From Sphaerulina vaccinii (lineage: Eukaryota > Ascomycota > Dothideomycetes > Mycosphaerellales > Mycosphaerellaceae): DNA of 64,000 bases. Position 1 is the stretch's first letter. Each line of letters starts with the position of its first letter. Location: assembly GCA_022570795.1 (NCBI GenBank), contig JAKUDP010000012.1, positions 620,001 through 684,000 of the forward strand. Reading direction: 5' to 3'. A program made the position numbers and the translations under genes. Positions 1-10,484 of this stretch are shown piece after piece. The notes beneath the pieces were generated by a model that ran no database searches, had not been told where the DNA came from, and saw only the letters and a list, made by a program, of their open reading frames with translations.

Positions 1-1882
1 TCGCGGAAGTATGTCGCCACAGCTGACTTCTGATAGTCTGGAACTGGAAAGATGTTGCTGAAGCCGCCTCCTGAGCTGAAGTTGACGCTGTACGGATATC
101 CAGCAGGATCATATACAGCGCTCTCGGGCTCGAAGACAGTGTGACCTGGGTACACCTTAGTCGCTCCCACGTTCGTAACATATGGACAGGTGTTTGGCCA
201 GGTAGGGTTGAAGATGTCTCCTTTTGGTCCTAAACAGCCTGTGGTACCACTGAAGCCTCCTTCTGCGCCTGGGTAGTCGCCAATTCCAGCATCTCCGGAC
301 GCGAAGAGAAACGAAATACCTTGCAAGCCGAGTTTCATGTACTCCAAGCACTGTCTCTTCTGGTATGCGATAGGTACAATGGCTTCCTGTCCGCCGTATG
401 AGATGGAGAATACGTTCGTTGGCTTGAATACGCCGCACTGCAGGGGCTTGTTGTAGCCACCTGGAGCAGTATCAGGATATGTCGGATCGATGCCAGGGGC
501 ATTACCTAAGGTGGTAGATCCAATGGTCAGCAAATATCTCTGGGAGCGCGCTTCGGTTCGGCATTGGTCTATCTTTGAGCACAGCACCCTGGTAAAGTGC
601 GACTCGGTGAGATACCTTTCGTGTAGCTGCTTCACTTACCAGTCTCGCCATAAGCAGAGAACGTGCAGTACGAGCCATCAATGGCATCAAGTAGGGTATT
701 GAAGCCCCAGGTGTACGTATCGTTCGCCCAAGTCTGGTGTTTCAGATCATCGACATTGTAATCAGTGACACTTTGTGGATAGATGATAGCATACGCCTGC
801 AGGAGAAAAGGGTAGAAGGTAAGCAAGTATCCCTGAAAGGTACGAAAGTTGCCTTAACAGGTAGGTCTCGGATTCTATCGCCTTAGTAGACTCAACCCCA
901 TTGAGACAGTGGTTCTTACCTGCTGTATATCGAGCGTCGCCTCGCCTCCCGCTTCCGAGACATTGTTAGTCTGTGCCACTCCACCATCAATGTTGTAGTC
1001 AATTGGATGGGTGCCATTCGGTATACTCGTGTAGTTGCTGAAGAACAAGTCCAGATCCAGCTGGTCCCAGTACTGCAGCTCAGCTTCGAAGATGCCCATA
1101 GAGTTGCTAGGATCCGCATGACGAGGTGCTGGTGGTATTCGGTACAGTGCATCAATGCATGCTGGTGTTATCTCTGTATCACAGTTCTTCAGATTCTGTG
1201 GCGTGGGTGCATGTTGGCCATGGTGTGGAGCCCAGTCTGGTTTCCATCTTAGCCAAGGTTTGCCATGACCGTTGCCATACGGCCAACTTCGTTTTCGTGA
1301 CATCTTGGAGCCTTCGTGCACAGTATTGTCACTTGGTGCCATCAATTTGATGCCAGGCGAAATGTAGTCGATATGTTGCTGGATGCTCGCAGGGACGTGA
1401 TACTGATCACAAGATGGCATGACGCCTCCAGTACGTTGATCCTCGTAATCATGATATGTAGTGTGTAGCAGAGCCTCCACTTGCTCAGCAGGTGCGTGAA
1501 ATGCAAGCCATCCTTTGTTGTCTGAATGGGTGATTATCTTCGAGTCAATGCCGCTGTCGATGAGCCATTGGCGGACTGATTCAACAGTCTCCTCCGTTGG
1601 TTTGAATACATTGATAACCTCTTCGGGCGTCCAGTGCTTGCCATAGTTGGTAGAATCTGGGTGGGAGATGTCCATCAAATAGTCGTGTGCTCGGTCGAGA
1701 TTGGCCTCATTTTGCTTCAGGCCGATGCGAACTGGGAGGATTGCGTGAGGCCTGACACGTTCGCGCCGGACCCATCGCGACGACGCAGAGTCATCTCTCT
1801 TTTCGTGAACCACATGGCTGCTGGGAACAGCAAATGCTGCTACAGCGAAGCTGCTCAATGTCAATAACCACTTCCAAAGCAT
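1..1882 (-). CDS. Sedolisin (S53) serine-carboxyl protease, C-terminus beyond window
   Basis: This is a secreted acid tripeptidyl-peptidase-like protease made as a proenzyme. Three exons are visible: 920-1882, 640-796 and 1-505, joined by GT-AG introns at 797-919 and 506-639. The N-terminus is a signal peptide (MLWKWLLTLSSFAVAAFAVP), followed by a pro-kumamolisin region with SHPDSTNYGKHWT near residue 73. The catalytic Glu/Asp pair sits in GGEATLDIQ near residue 315, and the substrate-binding Asp in LDAIDGSYC. The oxyanion-region block SISYGGQE and SGDAGIGDY follow. The catalytic Ser motif (GTSAS) and the Ca site lie off the left edge, so completeness cannot be judged. It is a diverged paralogue of the sedolisin at 32095-34140, on the same strand. 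Family assignment is firm; the exact peptidase subtype is not. Confidence 0.9.
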
Positions 1883-3483
1883 CGTATTGGTGTTGATAGC
1901 TGAAAACGTGAACTGAGAAATGCAGCAATATCAGCGACGCTGCTTGCCTACAGCCTTGCCTGCTCCACTGCATGGCGGGCCAGAGGGGTAGCAATCGTCA
2001 AGTCCAATAGCGCTCTGTCAGCTTGATCTTGGGTGACGCAGCGTGCATGAGCCTGGAAAACAGCTGCCTCTTCGAGCCTAAGACCTGCACCAGAGGTGGG
2101 TCAAGCAACGCTAAGCCTTGACTACGAGAAAGCTTCGTCGACTTGTCGCGTGAGTCCGCCTGCTTTAATCGAGGTGCCACGATCATCATGAGTATTTGGG
2201 GGGCATTTGGGTGCTTGCAGTGTCCTGGCTCAAGATGCGGCGCTAGTCCCAGCTCGAGCTATACCGAACAGACGCTGTAGCACCGTCGAAGTCATACCGG
2301 ACATTACCTCGATGTGAGACGATCCATATCGCTATCATCCACGAACGTAGACCATGGCACAGATGATAACAGCTTGAGGGTATTCGCAGAGTGCGAGGCA
2401 TGTCGTCTGATTATCGCCATGCGTAGAGGGCGTGGGAGCGCGTAAAGTCCTGCCGATATACCAGATATCGGATGGATCAATGGCACAACGGACATAATGG
2501 TGAGTGTGGATTTGTGTGCAGGTCAATAATGTACGAAGAAGCGCAATGTGATGTAGAGTGAAAAGATCGACTGGCGCGCGAAATGGGAGAAAACACAACC
2601 TGTCCCGAGACGAGGACGGTATGCCTCGCGGCGTGGCACCTTCCCAGATTTTGTTGCCTTGTTACTTCTTCGCTTTGACTTCTCCCTCTCCATCACACGT
2701 CTTCAATAACATTCGTTTCATCATCTGATATACTACTCAATCATCAGCAGATATGCACTCTACGCGTCCATGACGGTCCCGATGTTGACGATAAGTCTGG
2801 CTTCGATGGAGTCTCACGCTGAGACCTTAGCACGATGCAGCCACAGTCAAAGCAAGCATAGATTGTGGCTCTCTATCAAGAACGCTCAGGAGCAGAAGAT
2901 TGCTCTCGCATGTCCTTGACATCCTGCCCGAGTCGTACCCTGCATCTAGGATATCACTGGACTTTGGCAACTTATCCCGCCACGTTCAGCAGAGCCATAC
3001 CACATGACAATCTGTGGATGCTGTCTATTCATGACCAGCAACAGTACACGACCTCATTGAAGGCTATGACCAGAGAGCATCGGGACCAGTCCGATGTCCG
3101 CCCATGATTGGAGGATGATTGCGGCCAGAGTCCTGGTCGAAGCTTTCTGAGCTTGTATGAACCTCAAGTCTAGATGCCGGCTGGCCTGTCAGCCTACGTC
3201 TCTAGTCTATCGGTAGTCATCTGTGGCTCATCTTTAACTCGACCCATTCGGATCTCAGAAGACCACCTCTATGCCATCTCGCTTGTAAGCCACCAGCTGT
3301 TGAGGAGACCATGGAGCGACTTGGCACCTGCGTTGAGGCAGCAGAGTCGCGAGAGGAAGCATGAAAGCCAGACCATTGTGATTCTGATGAGATCCCTGAG
3401 CATCCCTGGTCCTTGCCAACTCCCTACGGACCACATCTGAGGACTCTCTGTGATATGGCCTCCCTTCCTGACTGTTTCTGGGG
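1883..3483. other. Intergenic region without a supported gene
   Basis: This stretch holds the presumed promoter of the minus-strand sedolisin (right after 1882) and the downstream region of the minus-strand gene ending at 3484. Only short open frames without recognisable domains, signal peptides or paired splice sites are present. I see no RNA gene or repeat. Confidence 0.5.
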
Positions 3484-4605
3484 CTACTCCAACTTAGACT
3501 CCTTTTCTTTCTTCTTCCTCGCCACTTCTCCTGGCCAAGCGGCACAATACTTGCATGGGATAGGAGTCTTGGGTTGCATGTCCAATTGGCTCAGAGCCAG
3601 CTGTACCGCCTTCTCACAAGTAGTCATGCATTGCAACTTCCATCCCACAAGCGGCAGCAGTCCGACCAACTCGTGCCAGTCCGGATGTCGAGGCTTATCT
3701 GCATACGTATGCATGCCCAATTGTGAACCGAACTTCTGGGCATTCGGCTCTTCAGAAAGCGACCCAATATATCGCGGGAAGATGTGCGTGAACACCTTCT
3801 TCACGTCTTTATTCTGCAGCCCACACTTCGTTGAGTGTCCGAGAAGGAAAAGTGTGCATCTTCGATGGAACGACTGCTTGCTGCCACTCCACTTGATCAT
3901 TTTGTTGGCTGGGCCTCTCCAAGGCTTGTCACCAATTGGGATTGGTAGAGCGCCGGCGAGGTCAACAAGACGTCCTGGGTAGAATATTGATGGCACTTCC
4001 TGAGGCTCTGCTTGTGGTGCAGTGACGGCGTACGGCGTGGTGAGATCATCATAAATCGAACGTGCTATGACTATTTCGTCGTCGTCGTCCTCAGCCTCAG
4101 CCTGTATCGGCATACTCTTCCGACCTAGTGGCGATGTCTGGGGTGAATCGATCCTCTGCTGCCGGGGACTGGATACCGAGACTTCCGCATCGCTGGAATC
4201 GTTGTCTTCAATGCTCAATCTAGCTGGACCTGAGTCTTGTTCTGGAGTGCTTGTGCCGGGAATCTGGTTGCGCGTGGCAGCGTCAAAAAGAGAAGCTGCT
4301 TCATGTCGGCCTGCGCTGACTTGGTCTCTTCGAGGCGGTTTACCTGGGAGATTGACTTGGATATCGCCACACGTCTCGATTATGCGCTTGTGAAAGTATG
4401 CTGTCGCGGCAGATTGTCGATAGGTCGGGCCGTAGGTGACTCTGTCCGTGACAGGCAGCGTTCTTGATTGTCGGCGGCGACGTCGTGAAGCCGGTGGGCT
4501 CGTTGGTGGCGCATCTCCGAAGATGTCGACTTCTCCGCGCTCGAGAGCCTCATGCCAGTCGTATCTGGGCTCCATACCGGTAGCAGAGTGCGTGCTTATG
4601 CGCAT
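3484..4605 (-). CDS. Uncharacterised protein, 373 aa
   Basis: A single open exon encodes 373 residues. I do not recognise the family. The N-terminal two thirds are low complexity: an Arg/Ser-rich patch (ASRRRRRQSR near residue 40), Ser/Pro stretches and an acidic run EAEDDDDEI near residue 170. The C-terminal third (about residues 195-373) looks folded, beginning FYPGRLVDLAGALPIP and ending with CKYCAAWPGE and a Lys-rich tail. That C-terminal domain contains a CxxC pair but no second pair, so a zinc site is not demonstrated. A second in-frame Met (MEPRYDW, residue 11) could be the real start. No signal peptide or membrane segment; a nuclear or cytosolic location is plausible. Confidence 0.6.
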   Translation of the reverse strand: MRISTHSATGMEPRYDWHEALERGEVDIFGDAPPTSPPASRRRRRQSRTLPVTDRVTYGPTYRQSAATAYFHKRIIETCGDIQVNLPGKPPRRDQVSAGRHEAASLFDAATRNQIPGTSTPEQDSGPARLSIEDNDSSDAEVSVSSPRQQRIDSPQTSPLGRKSMPIQAEAEDDDDEIVIARSIYDDLTTPYAVTAPQAEPQEVPSIFYPGRLVDLAGALPIPIGDKPWRGPANKMIKWSGSKQSFHRRCTLFLLGHSTKCGLQNKDVKKVFTHIFPRYIGSLSEEPNAQKFGSQLGMHTYADKPRHPDWHELVGLLPLVGWKLQCMTTCEKAVQLALSQLDMQPKTPIPCKYCAAWPGEVARKKKEKESKLE

Positions 4606-5518
4606 TGTTGCTTTGTTGCTTCGTCGGTGCGCTGGTGTTGGTCAGGAAGATGTCGCGGAAGTCTCCAGCAGCGACCAGAAAGCAGATTGATATGGTGCCA
4701 CGACGTTCTTTCACATACGGGCGATGAGCTGGTCCAAGCATGAAACCTCACCGTCTGCGGAATCTCAAAAGAATGGCTGGAGTCGTACGTTACAACGGTA
4801 GTGACTCAACTGGCACGACACACGACACAACCTTCTTTCGCTTCACTTCCAGTGATTTCACCTCTACGAAGGTCAGGCCAGTATCAAATATAGCGGCTGT
4901 TGGACGCTCTGTGGAGGGAGTGGCACTTGTAGGTCGAGGAGCGGCCAACCACATCCCCTCTCTGGAAACTGACTGCATTTTCAACACCGCGCTGTCCATC
5001 GCTAGCATACCGTGGTCAGTGCCTGTTTGCAGAAACACGGTTCGTATTGTCTCTGTCGGTATGCCCTTTCCAAGCCAAGCAATGCGAAGAGTCGGCGGTT
5101 GAGTCGATGAATTCGGAAATCAGAGAGCGTCGGGGTGTTAACATCTGATTGCCAAAATACCAACTTCACATGCGAAGTTGTGGATACTGAGCGAAACGGC
5201 GACTAGCGTCGCACTAGCGCGTTTCGAAACAGTCTTGGATCACGCAGCCAGCCTCCGCAGTAACTCGACAGAAACTTCAACCACCAACCTACTTACTCAC
5301 ACACACCAACATCAGATCAAGACACATACTTCGCAGAACATCAGTCACCATCACGTTCTCCGCCACGCCGCGCATGCCCGCCATCGAAACGCAAGGGTAG
5401 CCTCTCACCACCACCAGACCTTATTTCAGAGAAAGATCATTCCAAGAACAATCCTCGTCTAAGCAGAGAGGGCTCCAGTCACAGATTCGCACCAACACTA
5501 CAAACAACATCGCCGACC
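4606..5518. other. Divergent intergenic region / 5' leader of the next gene
   Basis: Region between the minus-strand gene ending at 4605 and the plus-strand gene starting at 5519. The 250 bases before 5519 are rich in CA/CAC runs (about 5275-5520), as in fungal 5' leaders. No supported coding sequence. Confidence 0.45.
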
Positions 5519-7414
5519 ATGGCACGACCAGTTTTCGTCGTCATGCCTGGACTCGCATGCTTTCTCTGCAATAAGCCTTCCTTCATCCTCTCGAACGGCG
5601 GAATCCAGTCCACATGCGCTTGCGGTGATATGACCTGGGCCAACGACCTCCTGCAGCAGATGGAGCCGCCAGCGCCTCTACCTCAGACACCAGTACTCTA
5701 CCAAGGCCAACCACAGCCATCACCACACAACCACGAGAGTCCCGCATCTTCTTCCTCTCATTCCAATGCAGAATCTTTCGGTACCACCATGAGCGCACCC
5801 AAAATCAAGCGCAAACCACCACAAGGCTCTCTCCAGCAGCCCTCGCACAAGAGAGCGCGCGCGAACACCACTGGCATGGCTATGCCGCAGCCGCCAGCTC
5901 CACATCAGTATGCTCAGAGCCCATTGCAATGGGGCGCGATCGCTGGCAATGTCCATGGCACAGCTATCTTGCAGAGTCCAAGACCACAACGGCCCCTCAA
6001 TGGGCCCTCTCCGCAATTGCTTGTCAACTCTTCAGCCAAGACGACCGCATCATACTTCGGTGACTTCACCAACTTCTATCAGCCCGAGAACACGATTCCG
6101 GTAGCTGTCCAGTCACAACGTCCGTCGAAGCCTCTCTCTCGCCAAGCACCAACCCCGAAGCAACCCAACAGATCTACTGGTCGAGCAGTGCAAATTCTGC
6201 CAACAGCACAGCTACCTCGCAGTGCACCTCTTCCGCAGACGCACTTCCACGCTTCACCGCACATGACGGGCAACGCTTTGCCGACCTATCCTGGTTCGAC
6301 TCAGCCTCGTGGTAGGATCGCTAGTCAAGACATACAGCAGGCAGCTCTCGAGGCCCAGAGAGCTCGTGCCATGAAAATGGCGGCTTATGCCAAGGCGTTG
6401 CATGCGCCAACGAGCAATGCAGGTCCTGCTGAAGTCATAGACTTGACCGCTGCCGAGTCTACCGAGTCTCAGCGGGGTTATAACGCACAGGCACAGATTA
6501 AAGCAGTGCAAGCACAGAAGAATCAGCAGACTCGCAACAGTCCAGCAGGAAAGCTCAAGCCGAACCGCATGAACTGCCTCGACTGCCAGAATGACAGGCC
6601 AGTCAGGAAGGACAGAAATGATGGCGTCTACTGCACATCGTGCTTCGACAAGCGCCGTAACAGTGGCGAGGACATGGTCACCATCGACGAAAAGACTCAG
6701 AATGAGAAGAGAGTAGGACTCGGCATTACCAAGTCCCCATCGCGCATCGCCAAGTCCTCCCCTCGACCACAGCAGCACCCTGGTGTTTACAACATCCCAC
6801 ATCCTCACCAAGCTGTCTCGATGCTTAAGGTGGCTGCTTCTCCAATGCCTCCAGGACCCTCGCCTCAACTACAGCCGCATAACTTGATTCCACAGCCTCA
6901 CCACGCTGTCCCGAGGCCACAGGTGCTTGCTTCTCCAGTGCCTCCAGGACACTACTTAGCTCCACCTCTCCCAGCTGTCGCGATGCCTAAGGTGACTGCT
7001 TCTCCAACACCTTCCGGAGACCACTCATCCCCACCTCACCAAGCTGTCCCGATGCCTGAGATAGCTGCTGCTCCAACACAGATGGATGAGCCGCAGCCAT
7101 TGCATCAACTTCCTTCAGGGACCTACCCACCCTACCCGGCTCCACCGACAGACGATTCTGCCCGCGGCAAGCAATTGAGGATCGAGACAGACATCGACGG
7201 AGTAGAGAGCGAGTTGTCGCCTTGGACTCTTCAGTTCGAGCAGGAGTTAAAGATGGAGATGGCCAAGATGGATCTCGAGGCAGAGATAAAGAAAGTCGAG
7301 CACGAGGCAAAGAAAGCCGATCACGAGGCTGAGCTGAAGAAAGCCCGCGAGGAGTTGTTCCCTGGAGTTGACTTCACTGTCTTCGTGAGTGCAGAAGAAC
7401 TAGAGCGTGACTGA
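5519..7414 (+). CDS. Proline/glutamine-rich protein with two Cys-pair motifs, 631 aa
   Basis: A single exon encodes 631 residues of a protein I cannot name. Near the N-terminus (residues 14-35) there is a CxxC-x15-CxC cluster (CFLC...CAC). Near residues 352-373 there is a second cluster, CLDCQ...CTSCFDKR, spaced CxxC-x15-CxxC, a possible zinc ribbon. Between and after them the chain is Pro/Gln/Ser rich with a basic patch (KIKRKPP, SHKRARAN) that may be a nuclear localisation signal. Residues about 428-520 hold four imperfect repeats of the pattern HQAVxMPKVxASPxPPG, roughly 25 residues each. The C-terminus (about 570-625) is a charged coiled coil rich in EAE/KKA. A nuclear scaffold or transcription-related role is only a guess from composition. 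Confidence 0.65.
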   Translation: MARPVFVVMPGLACFLCNKPSFILSNGGIQSTCACGDMTWANDLLQQMEPPAPLPQTPVLYQGQPQPSPHNHESPASSSSHSNAESFGTTMSAPKIKRKPPQGSLQQPSHKRARANTTGMAMPQPPAPHQYAQSPLQWGAIAGNVHGTAILQSPRPQRPLNGPSPQLLVNSSAKTTASYFGDFTNFYQPENTIPVAVQSQRPSKPLSRQAPTPKQPNRSTGRAVQILPTAQLPRSAPLPQTHFHASPHMTGNALPTYPGSTQPRGRIASQDIQQAALEAQRARAMKMAAYAKALHAPTSNAGPAEVIDLTAAESTESQRGYNAQAQIKAVQAQKNQQTRNSPAGKLKPNRMNCLDCQNDRPVRKDRNDGVYCTSCFDKRRNSGEDMVTIDEKTQNEKRVGLGITKSPSRIAKSSPRPQQHPGVYNIPHPHQAVSMLKVAASPMPPGPSPQLQPHNLIPQPHHAVPRPQVLASPVPPGHYLAPPLPAVAMPKVTASPTPSGDHSSPPHQAVPMPEIAAAPTQMDEPQPLHQLPSGTYPPYPAPPTDDSARGKQLRIETDIDGVESELSPWTLQFEQELKMEMAKMDLEAEIKKVEHEAKKADHEAELKKAREELFPGVDFTVFVSAEELERD

Positions 7415-8699
7415 GTGAGACGAGAACTTGAAGCGATTAGGTATGACATGACATACGCAGTACAATATGAGAGCATTGTCTTTACATTTCCTCCATAGTG
7501 ACAATTCTCCGGTGGCTCCGAGCACAACCATGCCGACTAGCTTACGACCACGTTGCTATCATCGTTCCAAGCTGAGTCAGAGAGCGAGTGCCCGATGGCA
7601 GATTTCCTACGGCTGTTTCCAGTCCCTGATCGTAGCTCTCCACGATGCCGCAGTATCTGTGCTGCGCAGGTCACGATCGTGCTGCTATCGCCGTCTCGAG
7701 AGTAAAGCAGAGAGGTCTCATTGTACTGTTATGTGTCTATGGCTATGTCTTCAATTATTTGTCTATGACTATGTCCTTATACAAGAAGTTTGCCTCGATC
7801 TAAGATCCCCTTCTGGTTCTTCCACTCTCTGTCGCATCAATGACTATCAAGCTACCCAGTATCCATCCACATCGCTATATCGCTGACAGGTAAAGCAGAG
7901 AATGGTCGCACTATGGCAAAGTCTACACCTTCATGTCCTGTCCATATTCCGGGGTCCGTCGCATTGACGTTAACTACGACACCCAGGCCACAATCGCATC
8001 GCGTTGAAGGCTTTTAGTTATCAGAGAGTGGGTGGCATTTCGTAGTGTATATATGGTTATGTCCTCTTAGAAGTCTATTCTCCTTATGGTATCAGATCCG
8101 CTATGCAGACCAGAATACAGCTGAGTCGCTATTGCTACTTCGAGACGAAGCGGAGACTACCAGCTAAATCACACTGGTCTCCAGACATGTCGTTCTCCAA
8201 CTCGATACGATCAATACTGCTATGCTCACGACCAGTGCGGCAAGGCTTGTCGACCATTCATTCATCTTATCTCTTTGTCGCTCTTTGTTCATCTGAATCC
8301 TCTTTGTCCAAATTGATGTTCTGTCACAATGCCTTTGTGCGTAGCATGATTATGCACTCACTTGACTCTAGGCAGCAGAATCTCCGTGTCGTTAGAACGA
8401 TTGACACTTCTTTCTCATACTAACTGACCACAATACCTTTGTGGCCATTCATCAGTCCGCCGACACGTTGGAAGCTTCACGCTCCACGACACGTCGCAGG
8501 TGAAGCATAAGGACGATGACTTGCGCTGCAATGCGTTTTGCTTCTGCATTCCCACGTTCAACTCTGATCCCAGAGATCATCTGCAGTGTGCTATCAGCCC
8601 ATCATCACTCTTTTCAACTAAAGCTCAACATACCGAGTCCTACCTTGACACCCGAGACATTCTCCGCGGTATCACTTTCGCGTCTTTGTTCAAGCAGCC
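7415..8699. other. Intergenic region
   Basis: Separates two plus-strand genes. It contains Thr/Tyr-biased short frames from a CTATGACTATG-rich stretch (7735-7790) and a pyrimidine-rich leader before 8700. No supported gene. Confidence 0.45.
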
Positions 8700-10103
8700 A
8701 TGGCGGAATTGCAGGACATGGCCGACTCCATTCTCGAAGAGTGGAAGCTGTTCATCAACGACGACGACGATGAGCAGGTCTCACGTCCGACCGACTTCAA
8801 CGGACAAACAGATGAGGAGTTCTTTGACGAGCTTCTGGATCGAAAGCCTACTCAAGCAACTGTCAACACTTCGCAAGATGGTCTCACACAGTCACAAACC
8901 TTCGATGAGTCTCAGTGGCAAGCAGAAGCAAACCAGTCTTACCCCAATGACTTCGCCTATCCTCCTACTCCTGCCTACGACGAGCCTGGCGCTGCGCAGT
9001 CGGATATCGACGGGCCATACTTTGCGACACAGAATCAGCAAGAGTTTCAGGATCTTGATATGGACTTTCATCAACAACCTGCTGACTGGCCGACTTACAA
9101 GAACTACGACTTTGGCATCCAGCCAGTTCAGCATAACACTGCGAGCCCACTAACTCCAAACGGCATCGTTCGTCTCCAGGCTGTACCGGCAGGTGGCAGT
9201 CCATACAGCTTTTTCTCGACTCCAACTCCCGCTCCAAGACCAATACCCCAAGCTGTCAAGGCTACCCAGTCGGTGGGATACCAGCACCGCTTCGGGAGCT
9301 TCGAGGACGCTCACGCCGCTATCGCTGCATCGGACACGCAAGAACACATGATCCGCCTTAACATCCTCGGCGATGACTGGGAGATCGTCCACAAGAACCA
9401 ACACATCCACGCCTACGCCAGCCAACTCTTGAATGCATCAACCATTATGCCGTCTGAAGCTCCGCAAATCATGACCTCCACCGACTATCAAAAGACCTAC
9501 TGGCTCGAGCACCAACAAAGCACTCTCTTCTCCATACAGAACATGATCTCTGCCTCTCCAGAACGCGCCGAAGCCCGCTGTCTGCTCGCAATCGAGGCAG
9601 TCCTACATCTCCACCAGAACGGTTGCCCAGCCTCGGTCATGGGTCGCAAGACTCTCAAGGAGGGTTACAAAGTCGACACTTCCCTCATCGCATCCGCTCG
9701 TCTGGAGCAGATCATCTTCGTCGCTACAAACGACAAGTATGTCGCACACGACATTCTGACTGGCACTAACTTGCCGGATATCGTTCGCTCTCCAATGGCC
9801 TACATGCGGCGCAAAGCTGATAATAGTCGGGTCAATGCCAAGAAGGCGATGGACAAGGAGGAGGCTGATCGATCGAAGGGGCTTGTGTCGAGAAAGAAGG
9901 GTGGTGGTGGTCGGCGAAAGAGTTCTGCGAATGTTCATGAGCAAGGAGCTTATGTCGAGCGGGCAGCCTATGTTACTCCGGCTCCAAGTTCGCCTGCTGC
10001 GAGCTTCTATGAGGATGTTACGCCAATCCCGTTCTCTCTAGAAGTGCGGCAGCAGAGACTTCAGGAGCAGGATGAGGAGGATATGGATTACGCTTTTGAG
10101 TAG
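8700..10103 (+). CDS. Uncharacterised protein, 467 aa, probable nuclear regulator
   Basis: A single exon of 467 residues starts at an ATG in good context (AGCCATGGC). The N-terminal half is acidic and Gln/Pro rich (INDDDDEQ near residue 20; aromatic and Gln-rich stretches to about residue 200), resembling an activation-type disordered region. A compact central segment, about residues 195-350, begins QHRFGSFEDAHAAIAAS and includes helical stretches with EHQQSTLFSIQNM and ATNDKYVAHDILTG. It is followed by a basic region with SRKKGGGGRRKSS near residue 400 and a C-terminal acidic end. I know no named domain that fits. A DNA-associated role is inferred only from composition. Confidence 0.65.
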   Translation: MAELQDMADSILEEWKLFINDDDDEQVSRPTDFNGQTDEEFFDELLDRKPTQATVNTSQDGLTQSQTFDESQWQAEANQSYPNDFAYPPTPAYDEPGAAQSDIDGPYFATQNQQEFQDLDMDFHQQPADWPTYKNYDFGIQPVQHNTASPLTPNGIVRLQAVPAGGSPYSFFSTPTPAPRPIPQAVKATQSVGYQHRFGSFEDAHAAIAASDTQEHMIRLNILGDDWEIVHKNQHIHAYASQLLNASTIMPSEAPQIMTSTDYQKTYWLEHQQSTLFSIQNMISASPERAEARCLLAIEAVLHLHQNGCPASVMGRKTLKEGYKVDTSLIASARLEQIIFVATNDKYVAHDILTGTNLPDIVRSPMAYMRRKADNSRVNAKKAMDKEEADRSKGLVSRKKGGGGRRKSSANVHEQGAYVERAAYVTPAPSSPAASFYEDVTPIPFSLEVRQQRLQEQDEEDMDYAFE

Positions 10104-10484
10104 AGCTTTAAGGTCTGAGGGAGGCTTGCTGATTTATGGGCTGGATGCTTGTGTGCGGAATGTGTATCGCCGATTGCTTGACCAAACGCATTGCTTGACA
10201 CTGGACGATGTGGGAGGTTTGTTCGGGAAGAAGATGTCCTGCTCCTGCTGCGCGAAGAAGTCAATGTAGAATCTTTGATTTGATATGAGAACATAACTCA
10301 TATCACCTGAGCACTTCCCTCTTCTCCTCCAACCTGTAGCCGATGTGCTTTCGTCTCTTCGATCAACTCGTCGTCACCCTTTCATATCGATAACGAGCTC
10401 TTCAAGATTCTAGGACTGGTTCCACAATGGCCGCGCGAGAGAGCCCTGTTGGCTGTGCTCCACTCTCCGCATGCTCACGTCGCA
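10104..10484. other. Convergent intergenic region
   Basis: Shared 3' flank of the plus-strand gene ending at 10103 and the minus-strand gene ending at 10485. Nothing else supported. Confidence 0.4.

Noticed and set aside
3413..3982. Plus-strand 189-residue open frame
   Set aside because: It is the antisense shadow of the minus-strand gene 3484-4605 and has no domain.
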